Positions 45,252-54,684 are shown, counted from the stretch's first letter. The stretch: DNA of 64,000 nucleotides from Burkholderia paludis (GCF_000732615.1 NZ_JPGL01000037.1:1-64000); one strand, 5' to 3'. The notes: generated from the letters alone by a model not told the origin. A program made the numbers and translations.

Positions 45252-47149
45252 GCGAGCCGACGATGAATGGTGCGACGCCCGCGAGCGGGCCGGTGAACGA
45301 CACGGGCGGCGTGCGCTATCGCGCGGCGGCCGTCGCGGTCGGTGCGGCGGAGGTTCGTCGCGCGGAAAACGGCGCGTGGTACCTGCGCTCGCGCGAACCG
45401 CTCGGCGACTACCCGACGCGCCTGACCGACTGCCTCGTGCGCGGCGCGCAAGCGCATCCCGACCGCGTGCTGGCCGCGCGGCGCGGCGAAGACGGCCGCT
45501 GGATCGAGATCACCTACGCGCAGATGCTGGATCGCGCCCGCGCGCTCGGCCAGGGCCTCGTCGATCTCGGGCTGTCGGCCGAGCGTCCGCTCGCGGTGCT
45601 GTCCGGCAACGATCTCGAGCATCTGCAGTTGATGTTCGCGGCGATGCTGGCGGGCGTGCCGTACTCGCCGATCTCGCCCGCGTATTCGCTGGTGTCGACC
45701 GACTTCGGCAAGCTGCGTCACACGCTCGGCACGCTGCGGCCGGGCGCGGTGTTCGTTGCTGAACGCGGGCCGTTCACGCGCGCGCTCGACGCGACGTTGC
45801 CGGCCGATGCGGCGTTGATCGTCGCGCACGATGCCGACGTCGATGCCGAGGGGTGCGCCGTGCCGCTGTCACGCCTGCTCGCCACGGTCCCCCGCACGAT
45901 CGATACGATCCACGCGGCAATCGGCCCCGACCATCTCGCGAAGATCCTGTTCACGTCCGGTTCGACGAAACAGCCGAAGGCCGTGCCGACCACGCACAGG
46001 ATGCTGTGCAGCAACCAGCAGATGCTGCGCCAGACGATGCCCGAGCTGACGCGCGAACCCCCGGTGCTGGTCGACTGGCTGCCGTGGAATCACACGTTCG
46101 GCGGCAGCCACAACCTCGGCATCGCGCTGTACAACGGCGGCACGCTGTACATCGACGACGGCCGCCCGGTGCCCGGCCGCTTCGACGAAACCGTGCGCAA
46201 CCTGCGCGAGATCGCACCGACGATCTACTTCAACGTGCCGAAAGGCTGGGAAGAACTGGCCGCCGCGCTCGAACGCGACGCCGCGTTGCGCGATACCTTT
46301 TTCTCGCGCGTGAAGCTGTATTTCTTCGGCGGCGCGGGGCTGTCGCAGGCTGCATGGGACCGGCTCGACCGCGTGACCGACGCGCATTGCGGCGAGCGCA
46401 TCCGGATCATGGCCGGGCTCGGCATGACGGAAACGTCGCCGTCGTGCCTCTTCACGACGGGGCCGCTGATGCGCGCCGGCTATATCGGCCTGCCGGCGCC
46501 CGGCTGCGACGTGAAGCTGGCGCCATGCGGCGGCAAGCTCGAACTGCGTTTCAAGGGGCCGAATGTGATGCGCGGCTACTGGCACGCGGATGTCGATCCG
46601 CGCGACGTGTTCGACGACGAAGGCTACTACCGCAGCGGCGACGCAGCCGTGTTCGCCGATCCGGAGCGGCCGGAATTCGGGCTGCTGTTCGACGGGCGGC
46701 TGACCGAGGATTTCAAGCTGAGCAGCGGCACCTTCGTCAGCGTCGGGCCGTTGCGCGCGAATGCGGTGTCGAGCGGTGCGCCGTACGTGCAGGACGTGGT
46801 CGTCACCGGGATCAATCGCGACGACATCGGCTTGCTGGTGTTTCCGCGCATCGATGCGTGCCGTGCGCTGGCGGCGCTCGCAGTCGATGCACCGGTGGCC
46901 GACGTGCTGCGCGCGCCGGCCGTGCGGGCGGTGTTCGAGGCCTGGCTCGCCGCGCTGAACCGGCATGCGAGCGGCGGGTCGACGTTCGTCGCGCGCATCC
47001 GCTTGATCGACACGCCGCCGTCGCTCGACCTCGGCGAAGTGACCGACAAGGGCTCGCTGAACCAGGCGGCCGTGCAGCAGCATCGCGCGGCGACGATCGA
47101 CGCGCTGTACGACCCGGCGCGGCGCGATCCCGACGTGATTTACGCGTAA
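45248..47149 (+). CDS. fcs: feruloyl-CoA synthetase
   Basis: 633 residues of the ANL adenylate-forming family. It activates ferulate (and p-coumarate or caffeate) with ATP and CoA. The P-loop is LFTSGSTKQPKAV. The A5-like motif GLGMTETSPSC and the hinge/A8 region GLLFDGRLTEDFKLSSGTFVSVGPL carry the characteristic late features of Fcs. The start overlaps the vdh stop. It completes a CoA-dependent, non-beta-oxidative route from ferulate to vanillate. Confidence 0.94.
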   Translation: MSEPTMNGATPASGPVNDTGGVRYRAAAVAVGAAEVRRAENGAWYLRSREPLGDYPTRLTDCLVRGAQAHPDRVLAARRGEDGRWIEITYAQMLDRARALGQGLVDLGLSAERPLAVLSGNDLEHLQLMFAAMLAGVPYSPISPAYSLVSTDFGKLRHTLGTLRPGAVFVAERGPFTRALDATLPADAALIVAHDADVDAEGCAVPLSRLLATVPRTIDTIHAAIGPDHLAKILFTSGSTKQPKAVPTTHRMLCSNQQMLRQTMPELTREPPVLVDWLPWNHTFGGSHNLGIALYNGGTLYIDDGRPVPGRFDETVRNLREIAPTIYFNVPKGWEELAAALERDAALRDTFFSRVKLYFFGGAGLSQAAWDRLDRVTDAHCGERIRIMAGLGMTETSPSCLFTTGPLMRAGYIGLPAPGCDVKLAPCGGKLELRFKGPNVMRGYWHADVDPRDVFDDEGYYRSGDAAVFADPERPEFGLLFDGRLTEDFKLSSGTFVSVGPLRANAVSSGAPYVQDVVVTGINRDDIGLLVFPRIDACRALAALAVDAPVADVLRAPAVRAVFEAWLAALNRHASGGSTFVARIRLIDTPPSLDLGEVTDKGSLNQAAVQQHRAATIDALYDPARRDPDVIYA

Positions 47150-47231
47150 GCACTAGGCAGGGACAAGCAGCAAAACGCAGACACGACGACCGGCCGGCCA
47201 CGGGATCGGCAGGCATTCTTGCGGCCAGTGA

Positions 47232-47246
47232 ATCAGGCTGCCTGAT
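47232..47246. promoter_or_regulatory. second copy of the hydroxycinnamate operator
   Basis: ATCAGGCTGCCTGAT has perfect six-base arms around CTG and shares 13 of 15 bases with the core of the site at 42828-42842. It is 112 bases upstream of the transporter start, so the mfs-porin-esterase unit is likely in the same regulon. Confidence 0.75.
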
Positions 47247-47357
47247 AAAGAAGGCCCTTCAGACGATACTTCGCGCGCCGCTTTGCCACTGGCCGGCGGC
47301 GGCGCGCGGCGGCCGTCGCAGGGCCGACCGACTACAAGACATGGGACTGGAGACAGG

Positions 47358-48563
47358 ATGAACACTTATGTTGCCGAAAAACCCACGGTCGCGACCACGC
47401 TCGCACTGTGCTTCGCGATCGCGCTGCTCGAAGGGCTCGACCTGCAGTCGGTCGGGGTCGCCGCGCCGCGCATGGCGCGCGAATTCGGGCTGACCGTGTC
47501 GCAGATGGGCATCGCGTTCAGCGCGGGCACCTTCGGGCTGCTCCCCGGCGCCATGCTCGGCGGGCGGCTCGCCGACCGGATCGGCCGCAAGCGCGTGCTG
47601 ATCGCGTCGGTCGCGCTGTTCGGGCTGCTGTCGATCGCCACCGCGCAGGTATCGAGCTTCGCGATGCTCGTCGTCGTGCGCGCGCTGACGGGCCTCGGCC
47701 TCGGCGGCGCGATGCCGAACCTGATCGCGCTGTCGTCCGAGGCGGTCGAGCCGCGTTCGCGCAGCAGCGCGGTCGCCGCGATGTATTGCGGCATTCCGTT
47801 CGGCGGCGTGATCGCATCGCTGATCGGCGTGCTGCTCGCGGGCGACACCGAGTGGCGGCACATCTTTTATGTCGGCGGCGTGGGGCCGCTGCTGCTCGTG
47901 CCGCTGCTGGCGCTGCTGCTGCCGGAATCGCGGGCGTATCTCGACATCGCCGGCACGACGGCCGCGCGTACGAGCGTCGCACGCACGCTGTTCGGGAGCG
48001 GGCGCACGGTGTCGACGCTCGCACTGTGGATCAGCTATTTCTGCACGCTGATCGTCCTGTATTTCCTGCTGAACTGGCTGCCGTCGCTGATGGCCGCACG
48101 CGGGCTCGATCGCGCGCATGTCGGGCTCGTGCAGATCGCGTTCAACATCGGCGGCGGGCTCGGCGCGCTCGGCATCGGCGCGGCGCTCGACCGGATGCGC
48201 GCGGCGCGCGTGGTCGGCGGCATGTACGTCGGGATCGTGCTGTCGCTCGCCGCGCTGGCGGCGGCGCCGGGCTTCGCGTCGCTCGCGGCGGCCGCGTTCG
48301 CGGCCGGCATGTTCGTGATCGGCGGGCAGTCGGTGCTGTACGCGCTTGCGGCGATCTACTACCCGACCGCGATGCGCGGCACGGGCGTCGGCGCGGCGGT
48401 GGCCGTCGGCCGGCTCGGTTCCGTCGTCGGGCCGCTCGCGGCCGCGACGCTGCTGGCCGCGGGCCGCAGCGCACCGGTCGTGATCGGCGCGAGCATCCCC
48501 GTCACGCTCGTCGCGGCCGTCGCCGCGCTGCTGCTGGTCCGCCGCCCGCAGGCCGGCGACTGA
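47358..48563 (+). CDS. MFS aromatic-acid transporter (AAHS family)
   Basis: 401 residues, about 12 membrane helices. The MFS loop motif GGRLADRIGRKRVL follows helix 2. EGLDLQSVGVAAPRMAREFG in helix 1 is the Asp-bearing signature of the aromatic acid:H+ symporter group. It probably imports ferulate or related acids. The ATG at 47358 follows GGAGACAGG. It is preceded by the operator at 47232 and followed by porin and esterase genes on the same strand. Confidence 0.9.
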   Translation: MNTYVAEKPTVATTLALCFAIALLEGLDLQSVGVAAPRMAREFGLTVSQMGIAFSAGTFGLLPGAMLGGRLADRIGRKRVLIASVALFGLLSIATAQVSSFAMLVVVRALTGLGLGGAMPNLIALSSEAVEPRSRSSAVAAMYCGIPFGGVIASLIGVLLAGDTEWRHIFYVGGVGPLLLVPLLALLLPESRAYLDIAGTTAARTSVARTLFGSGRTVSTLALWISYFCTLIVLYFLLNWLPSLMAARGLDRAHVGLVQIAFNIGGGLGALGIGAALDRMRAARVVGGMYVGIVLSLAALAAAPGFASLAAAAFAAGMFVIGGQSVLYALAAIYYPTAMRGTGVGAAVAVGRLGSVVGPLAAATLLAAGRSAPVVIGASIPVTLVAAVAALLLVRRPQAGD

Positions 48564-48629
48564 CATTCCCCCGGTTTTTCAACGCGCGCCGTCAGAGCGC
48601 GCTCATTCAAGGTCTGGAGACGCAACGAC

Positions 48630-49778
48630 ATGAAGAAGAACACCAGGAACGGCCTGTTGGCCGCCGGCACGTGCTGCGCGCTCGCCGCGCCGGGCGCGCA
48701 TGCGCAGTCGAGCGTGACGCTGTACGGGATCATCGATACGGGCGTCGAATTCGTGTCGCACGCGAACGCGGCCGGCGACCATGTGGTGCGCATGCCGGCC
48801 GTGACGGGCGAGCTGCCGTCGCGCTGGGGGCTGCGCGGCGCGGAGGATCTCGGCGGCGGCTATCAGGCCGTGTTCACGCTGGAAAGCGGCTTCAACGTGC
48901 GCGGCGGCGATCTCGGGCAGGGCGGCAGGCTGTTCGGACGGCAGGCGTTCGTCGGGCTGAAGGGCGGTTTCGGCACGCTCGCGTTCGGCCGCCAGTACAC
49001 GATGACCTACCTCGCGCTGCAGGGGGCGGACATCATCGGCCCCGACATCTACGGGCTCGGCTCGCTCGACGCGTATGTGCCGAACGGCCGCGCGGACAAC
49101 ACGGTGACCTACATCGGCACGTATCGCGGCGTGACGCTCGGCGCCGCGTATTCGTTCGGCCGCGACAGCGCGGGCACCGGCAACTCGCCGGGGCAGGGCA
49201 CGTGCGCGGGGCAGGTGCCGGGCGACGCCGTGCAGTGCCGTGACTGGTCGGTGATGCTCAAGTACGACAGCGCGTATTTCGGCGCGGCGGCGTCGTACGA
49301 GGAGCAGCGCGGCGGCACCGGCGCGGCAGCGAATTTCTTCGACGGCGTCGAGCCGGTCGCATTCACGAGCAGCGCTGGCAAGGACGCGCGCGTGCACGTG
49401 AGCGCGTATGCGCAGGCGTCGGGCGTACGGCTCGGCGCGGGCTGGATCGGGCGGCGCGTGTCGACCGGCTCGCCGGCCGAGGCCGGCGCGCATTCCGACC
49501 TGTTCTTCGTCGGCGCGTCGTATGCGGTCAAGCCCGATTTCGTCGTCGACGGCGAAGGCTACCGGATCGTCAACAGCGCGCACGACACGCGCGCGACGAT
49601 GGCGACCTTGCGTGCGACCTGGCTGCTGACGAAGCGTACGTCGGTCTATGCGCAAAGCGCGTATCTGTGGAACAGCGCGCAGGCGCGCTATGCGGTCAGC
49701 GGCGGCGGGGCCGGCACGACGCCCGGCGAGGGCATGGGGCAGCTCGGCGCGATGGTCGGCATCAAGCACATGTTCTGA
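48630..49778 (+). CDS. Burkholderia-type trimeric outer-membrane porin
   Basis: 382 residues. Signal peptide to APGAHA-QS, then the Gram-negative porin start SSVTLYGIIDTGVEF and the constriction region PSRWGLRGAEDLGGGYQAVFTLESGF. The C-terminus ends GAMVGIKHMF, with the terminal Phe needed for barrel assembly. It lies 66 bases after the transporter and 28 before the esterase, so it probably lets aromatic substrates through the outer membrane. Confidence 0.93.
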   Translation: MKKNTRNGLLAAGTCCALAAPGAHAQSSVTLYGIIDTGVEFVSHANAAGDHVVRMPAVTGELPSRWGLRGAEDLGGGYQAVFTLESGFNVRGGDLGQGGRLFGRQAFVGLKGGFGTLAFGRQYTMTYLALQGADIIGPDIYGLGSLDAYVPNGRADNTVTYIGTYRGVTLGAAYSFGRDSAGTGNSPGQGTCAGQVPGDAVQCRDWSVMLKYDSAYFGAAASYEEQRGGTGAAANFFDGVEPVAFTSSAGKDARVHVSAYAQASGVRLGAGWIGRRVSTGSPAEAGAHSDLFFVGASYAVKPDFVVDGEGYRIVNSAHDTRATMATLRATWLLTKRTSVYAQSAYLWNSAQARYAVSGGGAGTTPGEGMGQLGAMVGIKHMF

Positions 49779-49806
49779 ACCGGCCACTTCACGAACGGAA
49801 GATATC

Positions 49807-51528
49807 TTGAATAAAAAATCTGCAATCCTCTGCATTGCGCCGCTGTCGGCGCTCGTGCTCGCCGGTTGCGGCGGCGACGACCCGGTGAGTGCCGCACCGA
49901 CGCACCTGAGCGCCGCGACGCCGGCCGCGATGGCGCAGAGCTGCGACGCGCTCGCCGCGAAGCTCGCGTATCCGGGCACGTCGTTTACCTCGGTGACGAC
50001 CGCGGCCGCGGGTGCGTTGACGGTGGCCGGCCAACCGATCGCCGGGCACTGCGTGATCGAAGGGAAGATGAACGAGCGCGTGAGCGCGGTCGACGGCAAT
50101 ACTTATGCGATCGGCTTCGAGATGCGCTTGCCCAAGGCCTGGAACGGCCGCTTCTTCTACCAGGCGAACGGCGGGCTCGACGGCAGCGTCGTGACCGCGA
50201 CCGGGGAGATCGGCGGCGGCGGGCCGCTGAACGATGCGCTGAACATGGGTTTTGCCGTGATCAGTTCGGATTCCGGGCACAGTGCCGCGCAGAATCCGCT
50301 GTTCGGCATCGATCCGCAGGCTCGCATCGACTACGGCTACGGCGCGGTCGACGCGCTTACGCCGATGGCGAAGCAGGTGATCCGGCTCGCGTACGGCAAG
50401 GCGCCCGACCGCAGCTATTTCGACGGCTGCTCGAACGGCGGCCGCCACGCGATGGTCACGGCCGTGCGCAATGCGGCCGACTACGACGGCATCATCGCGG
50501 GCGATCCGGGCTTTCATCTGCCGAAGGCGGCGATCGGCGAGATGTATGGCGCGCAGCAGTTCGCGAAGATCGCATCGGCGACGGGCGCGAACGGGCTGCC
50601 CGATATCCGCAGCGGCTTCACCGATGCGGAGCGGCAGTTCGTCGGCGCGAAGATCCTCGAGAAGTGCGATGCGCTCGACGGCGCGGCCGACGGGATGGTG
50701 CAGGATGTCGCCGCGTGCCAGGCGCATTTCAGCGTCGATGCGGACATCCCGACCTGCGCGAACGGCACGCGCACGGGCGCCTGCCTGACGACGGCCCAGA
50801 AGACGGCGCTCGAGAACGTGTTCGCGGGGGCGCGCAACAGCGCGGGCACGGAGCTCTACGCGAGTTTTCCGTACGATCCGGGCATGGCCGGCAGCGGCTG
50901 GGCCGCGTGGAAGCAGTCGAATTCGATCACGCTCGATCCGGCCGCGATGGCGTTCACGTTCATGACGCCGCCGAAAAGCGCCGCGACGCTCGCGAACCTG
51001 CCCGGTTTCGCGCTCGGCTTCGACATGGACAACGATGCGCCGGCGATCTTCGCGACCGGCGGCGCGTACACGCAATCCGCGTGGACGTTCATGACGCCGC
51101 CCGACGAAACGAACCTGTCCGCGCTGAAGGCGCGCGGCGCGAAGCTGATCGTCTATCACGGCACGGGCGATCCGGTGTTCTCGTTCAACGACACGCGCGA
51201 CTGGTACGTACGGGTCGCGCAGGCGAACGGCGGCGATGCGACGGATTTCGCGCGCTTCTATCCGGTGCCGGGGATGAACCACTGCTCGGGCGGGCCGGCG
51301 GCCGACCAGTTCGACCTGCTGACGCCGCTTGTCGCGTGGGTCGAGCAGGGGCAGGCGCCCGCGGCGATCGTGGCCGCCGCGCGCGACGCAACGAACGTGG
51401 CGCCGAATGCGGACGTGCCCGCATCGTGGGGCGCGGGACGCACGCGGCCGCTGTGCCCGTATCCGCAGGTGGCGCGCTACAACGGCTCGGGCGATGTGAA
51501 TTCGGCGGCGAGCTTCAGTTGTCGTTGA
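49807..51528 (+). CDS. lipoprotein tannase / feruloyl esterase
   Basis: 573 residues of the tannase/feruloyl esterase family, which frees phenolic acids from plant esters. The signal ends in the lipobox LAGC, so it should be lipid-anchored. The paired-Cys catalytic site CS-D-HC is intact: Cys208-Ser209 (GCSNGGR), Asp455 (HGTGDPVF) and His492-Cys493 (MNHCSGG). The start is a TTG preceded by GGAAG. It completes the ferulate cluster by supplying the free acid to the porin and transporter. Confidence 0.92.
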   Translation: MNKKSAILCIAPLSALVLAGCGGDDPVSAAPTHLSAATPAAMAQSCDALAAKLAYPGTSFTSVTTAAAGALTVAGQPIAGHCVIEGKMNERVSAVDGNTYAIGFEMRLPKAWNGRFFYQANGGLDGSVVTATGEIGGGGPLNDALNMGFAVISSDSGHSAAQNPLFGIDPQARIDYGYGAVDALTPMAKQVIRLAYGKAPDRSYFDGCSNGGRHAMVTAVRNAADYDGIIAGDPGFHLPKAAIGEMYGAQQFAKIASATGANGLPDIRSGFTDAERQFVGAKILEKCDALDGAADGMVQDVAACQAHFSVDADIPTCANGTRTGACLTTAQKTALENVFAGARNSAGTELYASFPYDPGMAGSGWAAWKQSNSITLDPAAMAFTFMTPPKSAATLANLPGFALGFDMDNDAPAIFATGGAYTQSAWTFMTPPDETNLSALKARGAKLIVYHGTGDPVFSFNDTRDWYVRVAQANGGDATDFARFYPVPGMNHCSGGPAADQFDLLTPLVAWVEQGQAPAAIVAAARDATNVAPNADVPASWGAGRTRPLCPYPQVARYNGSGDVNSAASFSCR

Positions 51529-51543
51529 GGTAGCCGTCGATGG

Positions 51544-51581
51544 GAAGCGGCCGGTGCGCGCCATCGCGTACCGGCCGCTTC
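51544..51581. terminator. bidirectional terminator hairpin
   Basis: A perfect 12-base stem, GAAGCGGCCGGT (51544-51555) with ACCGGCCGCTTC (51570-51581), between the convergent esterase and Lrp genes. The T-tract is short on the plus strand (ATGTTTG), so it may be only partly intrinsic. Confidence 0.6.
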
Positions 51582-51599
51582 ATGTTTGCTGGCGCCCAC

Positions 51600-52076
51600 T
51601 CACTCGCCCGGCTCGACCGGCACCTCGAGCCCCACCTTCACGCGGCTCATGCTGACCAGCGTCTTGAAGCGCTTCACGTTGTTGTTCGCGAAGAACAGCT
51701 CGCGCGTGAGCGCGGTGTACTGATCCATGTTGCGCACGGAGAGGATCAGCACGAAATCCCATTCCCCCGTCACGTAGTAGCACTGCTGGATCTGCGGGCA
51801 GCGCTCGAAGGTCCGCTTCATCGCGTCGAGCTGGTCGATCTGCTCGCTTTCGACCTCGACGTTTACGACGATCGTCAGCGGATGATCGACCTTGTCCGGC
51901 GCGACGACGGCCGTGTAGCGCTCGATCACGCCTTCGTCCGCGAGACGCTTCAGGCGCCGGTTCACGGCGGCGGTCGACAGGTTGACGCGCGCGCCGAGTT
52001 CGCTTTGCGGCGTCTGTGCGTCGCGCTGGAGTTCCGTCAGCAGCTTGCGGTCGAACGCGTCGAGTGGGGTCGTCAT
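51600..52076 (-). CDS. Lrp/AsnC-family regulator
   Basis: 158 residues. An N-terminal HTH (LDAFDRKLLTELQRDAQTPQSELGARVNLSTAAVNRRLKRLADEGVI) is followed by a RAM ligand domain (CYYVTGEWDFVLILSVRNMDQY). The ATG at 52076 gives the standard Lrp start; the frame reads on upstream without support. It is divergent from the ammonia-lyase gene with an AT-rich gap that suits Lrp binding, so it probably controls that gene in response to an amino acid (inference). Confidence 0.9.
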   Translation of the reverse strand: MTTPLDAFDRKLLTELQRDAQTPQSELGARVNLSTAAVNRRLKRLADEGVIERYTAVVAPDKVDHPLTIVVNVEVESEQIDQLDAMKRTFERCPQIQQCYYVTGEWDFVLILSVRNMDQYTALTRELFFANNNVKRFKTLVSMSRVKVGLEVPVEPGE

Positions 52077-52103
52077 GATGGCGCGTGAAGCCTCGAAAGA
52101 ATG

Positions 52104-52172
52104 AGAAATTTTTGCGTGTGAGTGGCCGATTTGGCGATTTTTTTGATCCGCATGCGCAATATTATTTTTCAG
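52104..52172. promoter_or_regulatory. AT-rich divergent promoter, candidate Lrp sites
   Basis: Between lrp (start 52076) and the lyase (start 52235). Several A/T runs lie here in GC-rich DNA: AGAAATTTTTGC (52104-52115), a seven-T run near 52140, and CAATATTATTTTTCAG (52157-52172). The first resembles the loose Lrp consensus. No firm -35/-10 call. Confidence 0.45.
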
Positions 52173-52234
52173 ACCGGCGGCGCGCGCAACCCGTGCGCGC
52201 CCGCCCCGGAACCGACTCACGGAGTGCCGCCGTC

Positions 52235-53467
52235 ATGCTGATCGCCAACCCTCGCGCATCGCGCGCCGTCTATCCCCATGCGCTGCGCCGCGTGATGAAC
52301 ATCGCGTCGGCCGACGAAAGCGGCGCGTGGCTCGCGCACTGGCCGCTCGTCGGCAACGCGCGCACGCCGTTGCGCACGTTGCCGGATCTCGCGGCGCGGC
52401 TCGGCGTCGCGCGCATCAGCGTGAAGGACGAGTCGTGCCGGTCGCCGCTCGGCAGCTTCAAGGCGCTCGGCGCGCCGATCGCGCTGGTGCGGCTCGTGAA
52501 GCGCCTGCGGCGCGCGCAGGATCTGGATCCGCAGGGGCTCGTCACCGGCCGCTACGCGGCGGAGCTGGCCGACCTGACGGTGATCAGCGCGACCGACGGC
52601 AATCACGGCCGCGCGCTGGCCGCCGCGGCGCGCGCGATCGGCTGCGGGTGCGTGATCGTGCTGCACGCGAACGTCGACGCCGAGCGCGAACACGCGATCT
52701 CCGCGTACGGCGCGCGGATCGTGCGCATCGCGGGGAACTACGACGAATCGGTCGTCTGCGCGGCGCAGCTCGCGCAGGCGAACGGCTGGTACGTCGTGTC
52801 GGATACGTCGTACGACGGCTACGAGGCGATTCCGCGCGACGTGATGCAGGGTTACGGCGTGATCGCCGCCGAAGCCGTGGCGCAGGCGGAGCAGGACGAC
52901 GGGCGGCCGTTCACGCACGTGCTGCTGCAGGGCGGCGTGGGGGGCCTCGCCGCGGGCGTCGCGAGTTACCTGTGGGAGCGCGACGGCATGCAGCGGCCGC
53001 ATTTCATCGTGGTCGAGCCGCGCCAGGCCGACTGCCTGTACCAGAGCGCGCTGGCCGGGCGCGCGACCAAGGCCACCGGCACCGTGGATTCGGTGATGGC
53101 CGGGCTCGCGTGCGGCGAGGCGTCGCCGCTCGCGTGGGATTTCCTCGAGCTGTGCATCGACCAGTTCATGCTGATCGACGACGAAGACGCGGTGCACGCG
53201 ATGCGCGGCCTGGCGGCCGGCAGCGGCCGCGACGTGCCGCTCGTCGCCGGCGAATCGGGGGCGGCCGGCATCGCGGGGCTCGCCGTGCTGATGCGCGACC
53301 CCGCGCTTGCGCGGCAGGCGGGGCTCGATGCGGGCTCGCGCGTGCTCGCGATCAATACGGAAGGCGCGACGGCGCCGTCCCTGTACCGGAGCTGCGTCGG
53401 CGAGACGGCCGACGCGGTGCTCGCGCGCCAGCGCGACTGGCTGGCCCGCGCGGCGGTGGCGGCCTGA
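52235..53467 (+). CDS. dpaL: diaminopropionate ammonia-lyase-like PLP enzyme
   Basis: 410 residues, fold type II PLP enzyme. The Schiff-base lysine is Lys76 in SPLGSFKALGA. The Asn-containing loop is ATDGNHGRALA, and the phosphate-binding glycines are in LLQGGVGGLAAG. The overall match is to 2,3-diaminopropionate ammonia-lyase, which yields pyruvate and ammonia; threonine dehydratase-like activity is the alternative. GGAG precedes the ATG by ten bases. It is divergent from lrp and upstream of an M20 amidohydrolase, suggesting amino-acid catabolism. Confidence 0.85.
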   Translation: MLIANPRASRAVYPHALRRVMNIASADESGAWLAHWPLVGNARTPLRTLPDLAARLGVARISVKDESCRSPLGSFKALGAPIALVRLVKRLRRAQDLDPQGLVTGRYAAELADLTVISATDGNHGRALAAAARAIGCGCVIVLHANVDAEREHAISAYGARIVRIAGNYDESVVCAAQLAQANGWYVVSDTSYDGYEAIPRDVMQGYGVIAAEAVAQAEQDDGRPFTHVLLQGGVGGLAAGVASYLWERDGMQRPHFIVVEPRQADCLYQSALAGRATKATGTVDSVMAGLACGEASPLAWDFLELCIDQFMLIDDEDAVHAMRGLAAGSGRDVPLVAGESGAAGIAGLAVLMRDPALARQAGLDAGSRVLAINTEGATAPSLYRSCVGETADAVLARQRDWLARAAVAA

Positions 53468-53504
53468 ACGACATGACGACCTGACGATCGGGGAGGCAAG
53501 CGCA

Positions 53505-54680
53505 ATGGACGCAATCGACGAAAGCACGCTGCAGGGGCAGCTGAAGGCCTGGCGCAGGCATCTGCACCGGCATCCGGAGACGGGTTTCGAGGAAGTGAAC
53601 ACGTCGGACTACGTCGCCCGCATCCTGACGACGCTCGGGCTCGACGTGCACCGCGGGATCGGCGGCACGGGCCTCGTCGCGAACCTGACGGCCGGCGCGG
53701 GGAAGCGCGTGATCGGTATTCGCGCTGATATGGATGCGCTGAACATCGCCGAGCACGCGCCGGATCGCGAACATGCATCGCGCACGCCCGGCAAGATGCA
53801 TGCGTGCGGACACGACGGCCACATGTCGATGGTGCTCGGCGCCGCGCGGCTGCTGGCCGAGCGCAAGGATTTCGACGGCACGGTGCGCTTCATTTTCCAG
53901 CCGGCCGAGGAGCATGGCCGCGGCGCGAAGGCGATGATGGCCGACGGGTTGTTCGAGCGCTTCCCGGTCGACGCGATCTTCGGCGCGCACAACATGCCGG
54001 GCATGCGCGCGGGCACGTTCGCGACGCGCGCGGGCGGCATCATGGCGAGCGAGGACAATTTCGTGATCCGAATCGACGGGCGCGGCACGCATGCGGCGCG
54101 CCCGCACATGGGCGTCGATCCGATCGTGATCGGCGCGCAGATCGTGCTCGCGCTGCAGACGATCGTGTCGCGCAATCTCGATCCGGGCCAGCAGGCCGTG
54201 ATCTCGTGCACGGAATTCATCACCGACGGGCTGCGCAACGTGCTGCCGTCGACCGTGACGATCAGGGGCGATACGCGCAGCTATTCGCGCGACGTCCAGG
54301 CGCTGCTGGAAACGCGCATGCGCGAGATCGCCGAAGGCATCTGCCGCACGCACGGCGCGACCTGCACGTTCGACTACACGCACGAATTCGCGCCGACGGT
54401 GAATACGCCGGAATGGGTCGGCACGGCCGTGCAGGCCGCCGCGCAGGTCGCGGGCGCCGACGCGGTGAACGCCGACGTGCAGCCGATGATGATCTCGGAG
54501 GATTTCGGCGCGTTCCTGCAGGCCGTGCCCGGCAACTTCGTGTTCATCGGCAACGGCGAGGCCGGCGCGCGCGGCGGTGTGCCGCTGCACAACGCGACGT
54601 ACGACTTCAACGACGAGATCCTGCCGGTCGGCGCACGCTATTTCGCGGAAGTGGCGCGGCGCGCGTTGCGGGCGGCGTAG
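53505..54680 (+). CDS. M20 family amidohydrolase (hippurate hydrolase-like)
   Basis: 391 residues of the M20D amidase group, which hydrolyses N-acyl or N-carbamoyl amino acids. Metal ligands are in KMHACGHDGHMSM, the catalytic Glu pair in FQPAEEHGRGAKAM, and late ligands in MMISEDFGAFL and PLHNATYDFND. The ATG follows GGGAGG nine bases upstream. It is 37 bases after the lyase gene and probably in one operon with it. Confidence 0.9.
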   Translation: MDAIDESTLQGQLKAWRRHLHRHPETGFEEVNTSDYVARILTTLGLDVHRGIGGTGLVANLTAGAGKRVIGIRADMDALNIAEHAPDREHASRTPGKMHACGHDGHMSMVLGAARLLAERKDFDGTVRFIFQPAEEHGRGAKAMMADGLFERFPVDAIFGAHNMPGMRAGTFATRAGGIMASEDNFVIRIDGRGTHAARPHMGVDPIVIGAQIVLALQTIVSRNLDPGQQAVISCTEFITDGLRNVLPSTVTIRGDTRSYSRDVQALLETRMREIAEGICRTHGATCTFDYTHEFAPTVNTPEWVGTAVQAAAQVAGADAVNADVQPMMISEDFGAFLQAVPGNFVFIGNGEAGARGGVPLHNATYDFNDEILPVGARYFAEVARRALRAA

Positions 54681-54684
54681 GGCG

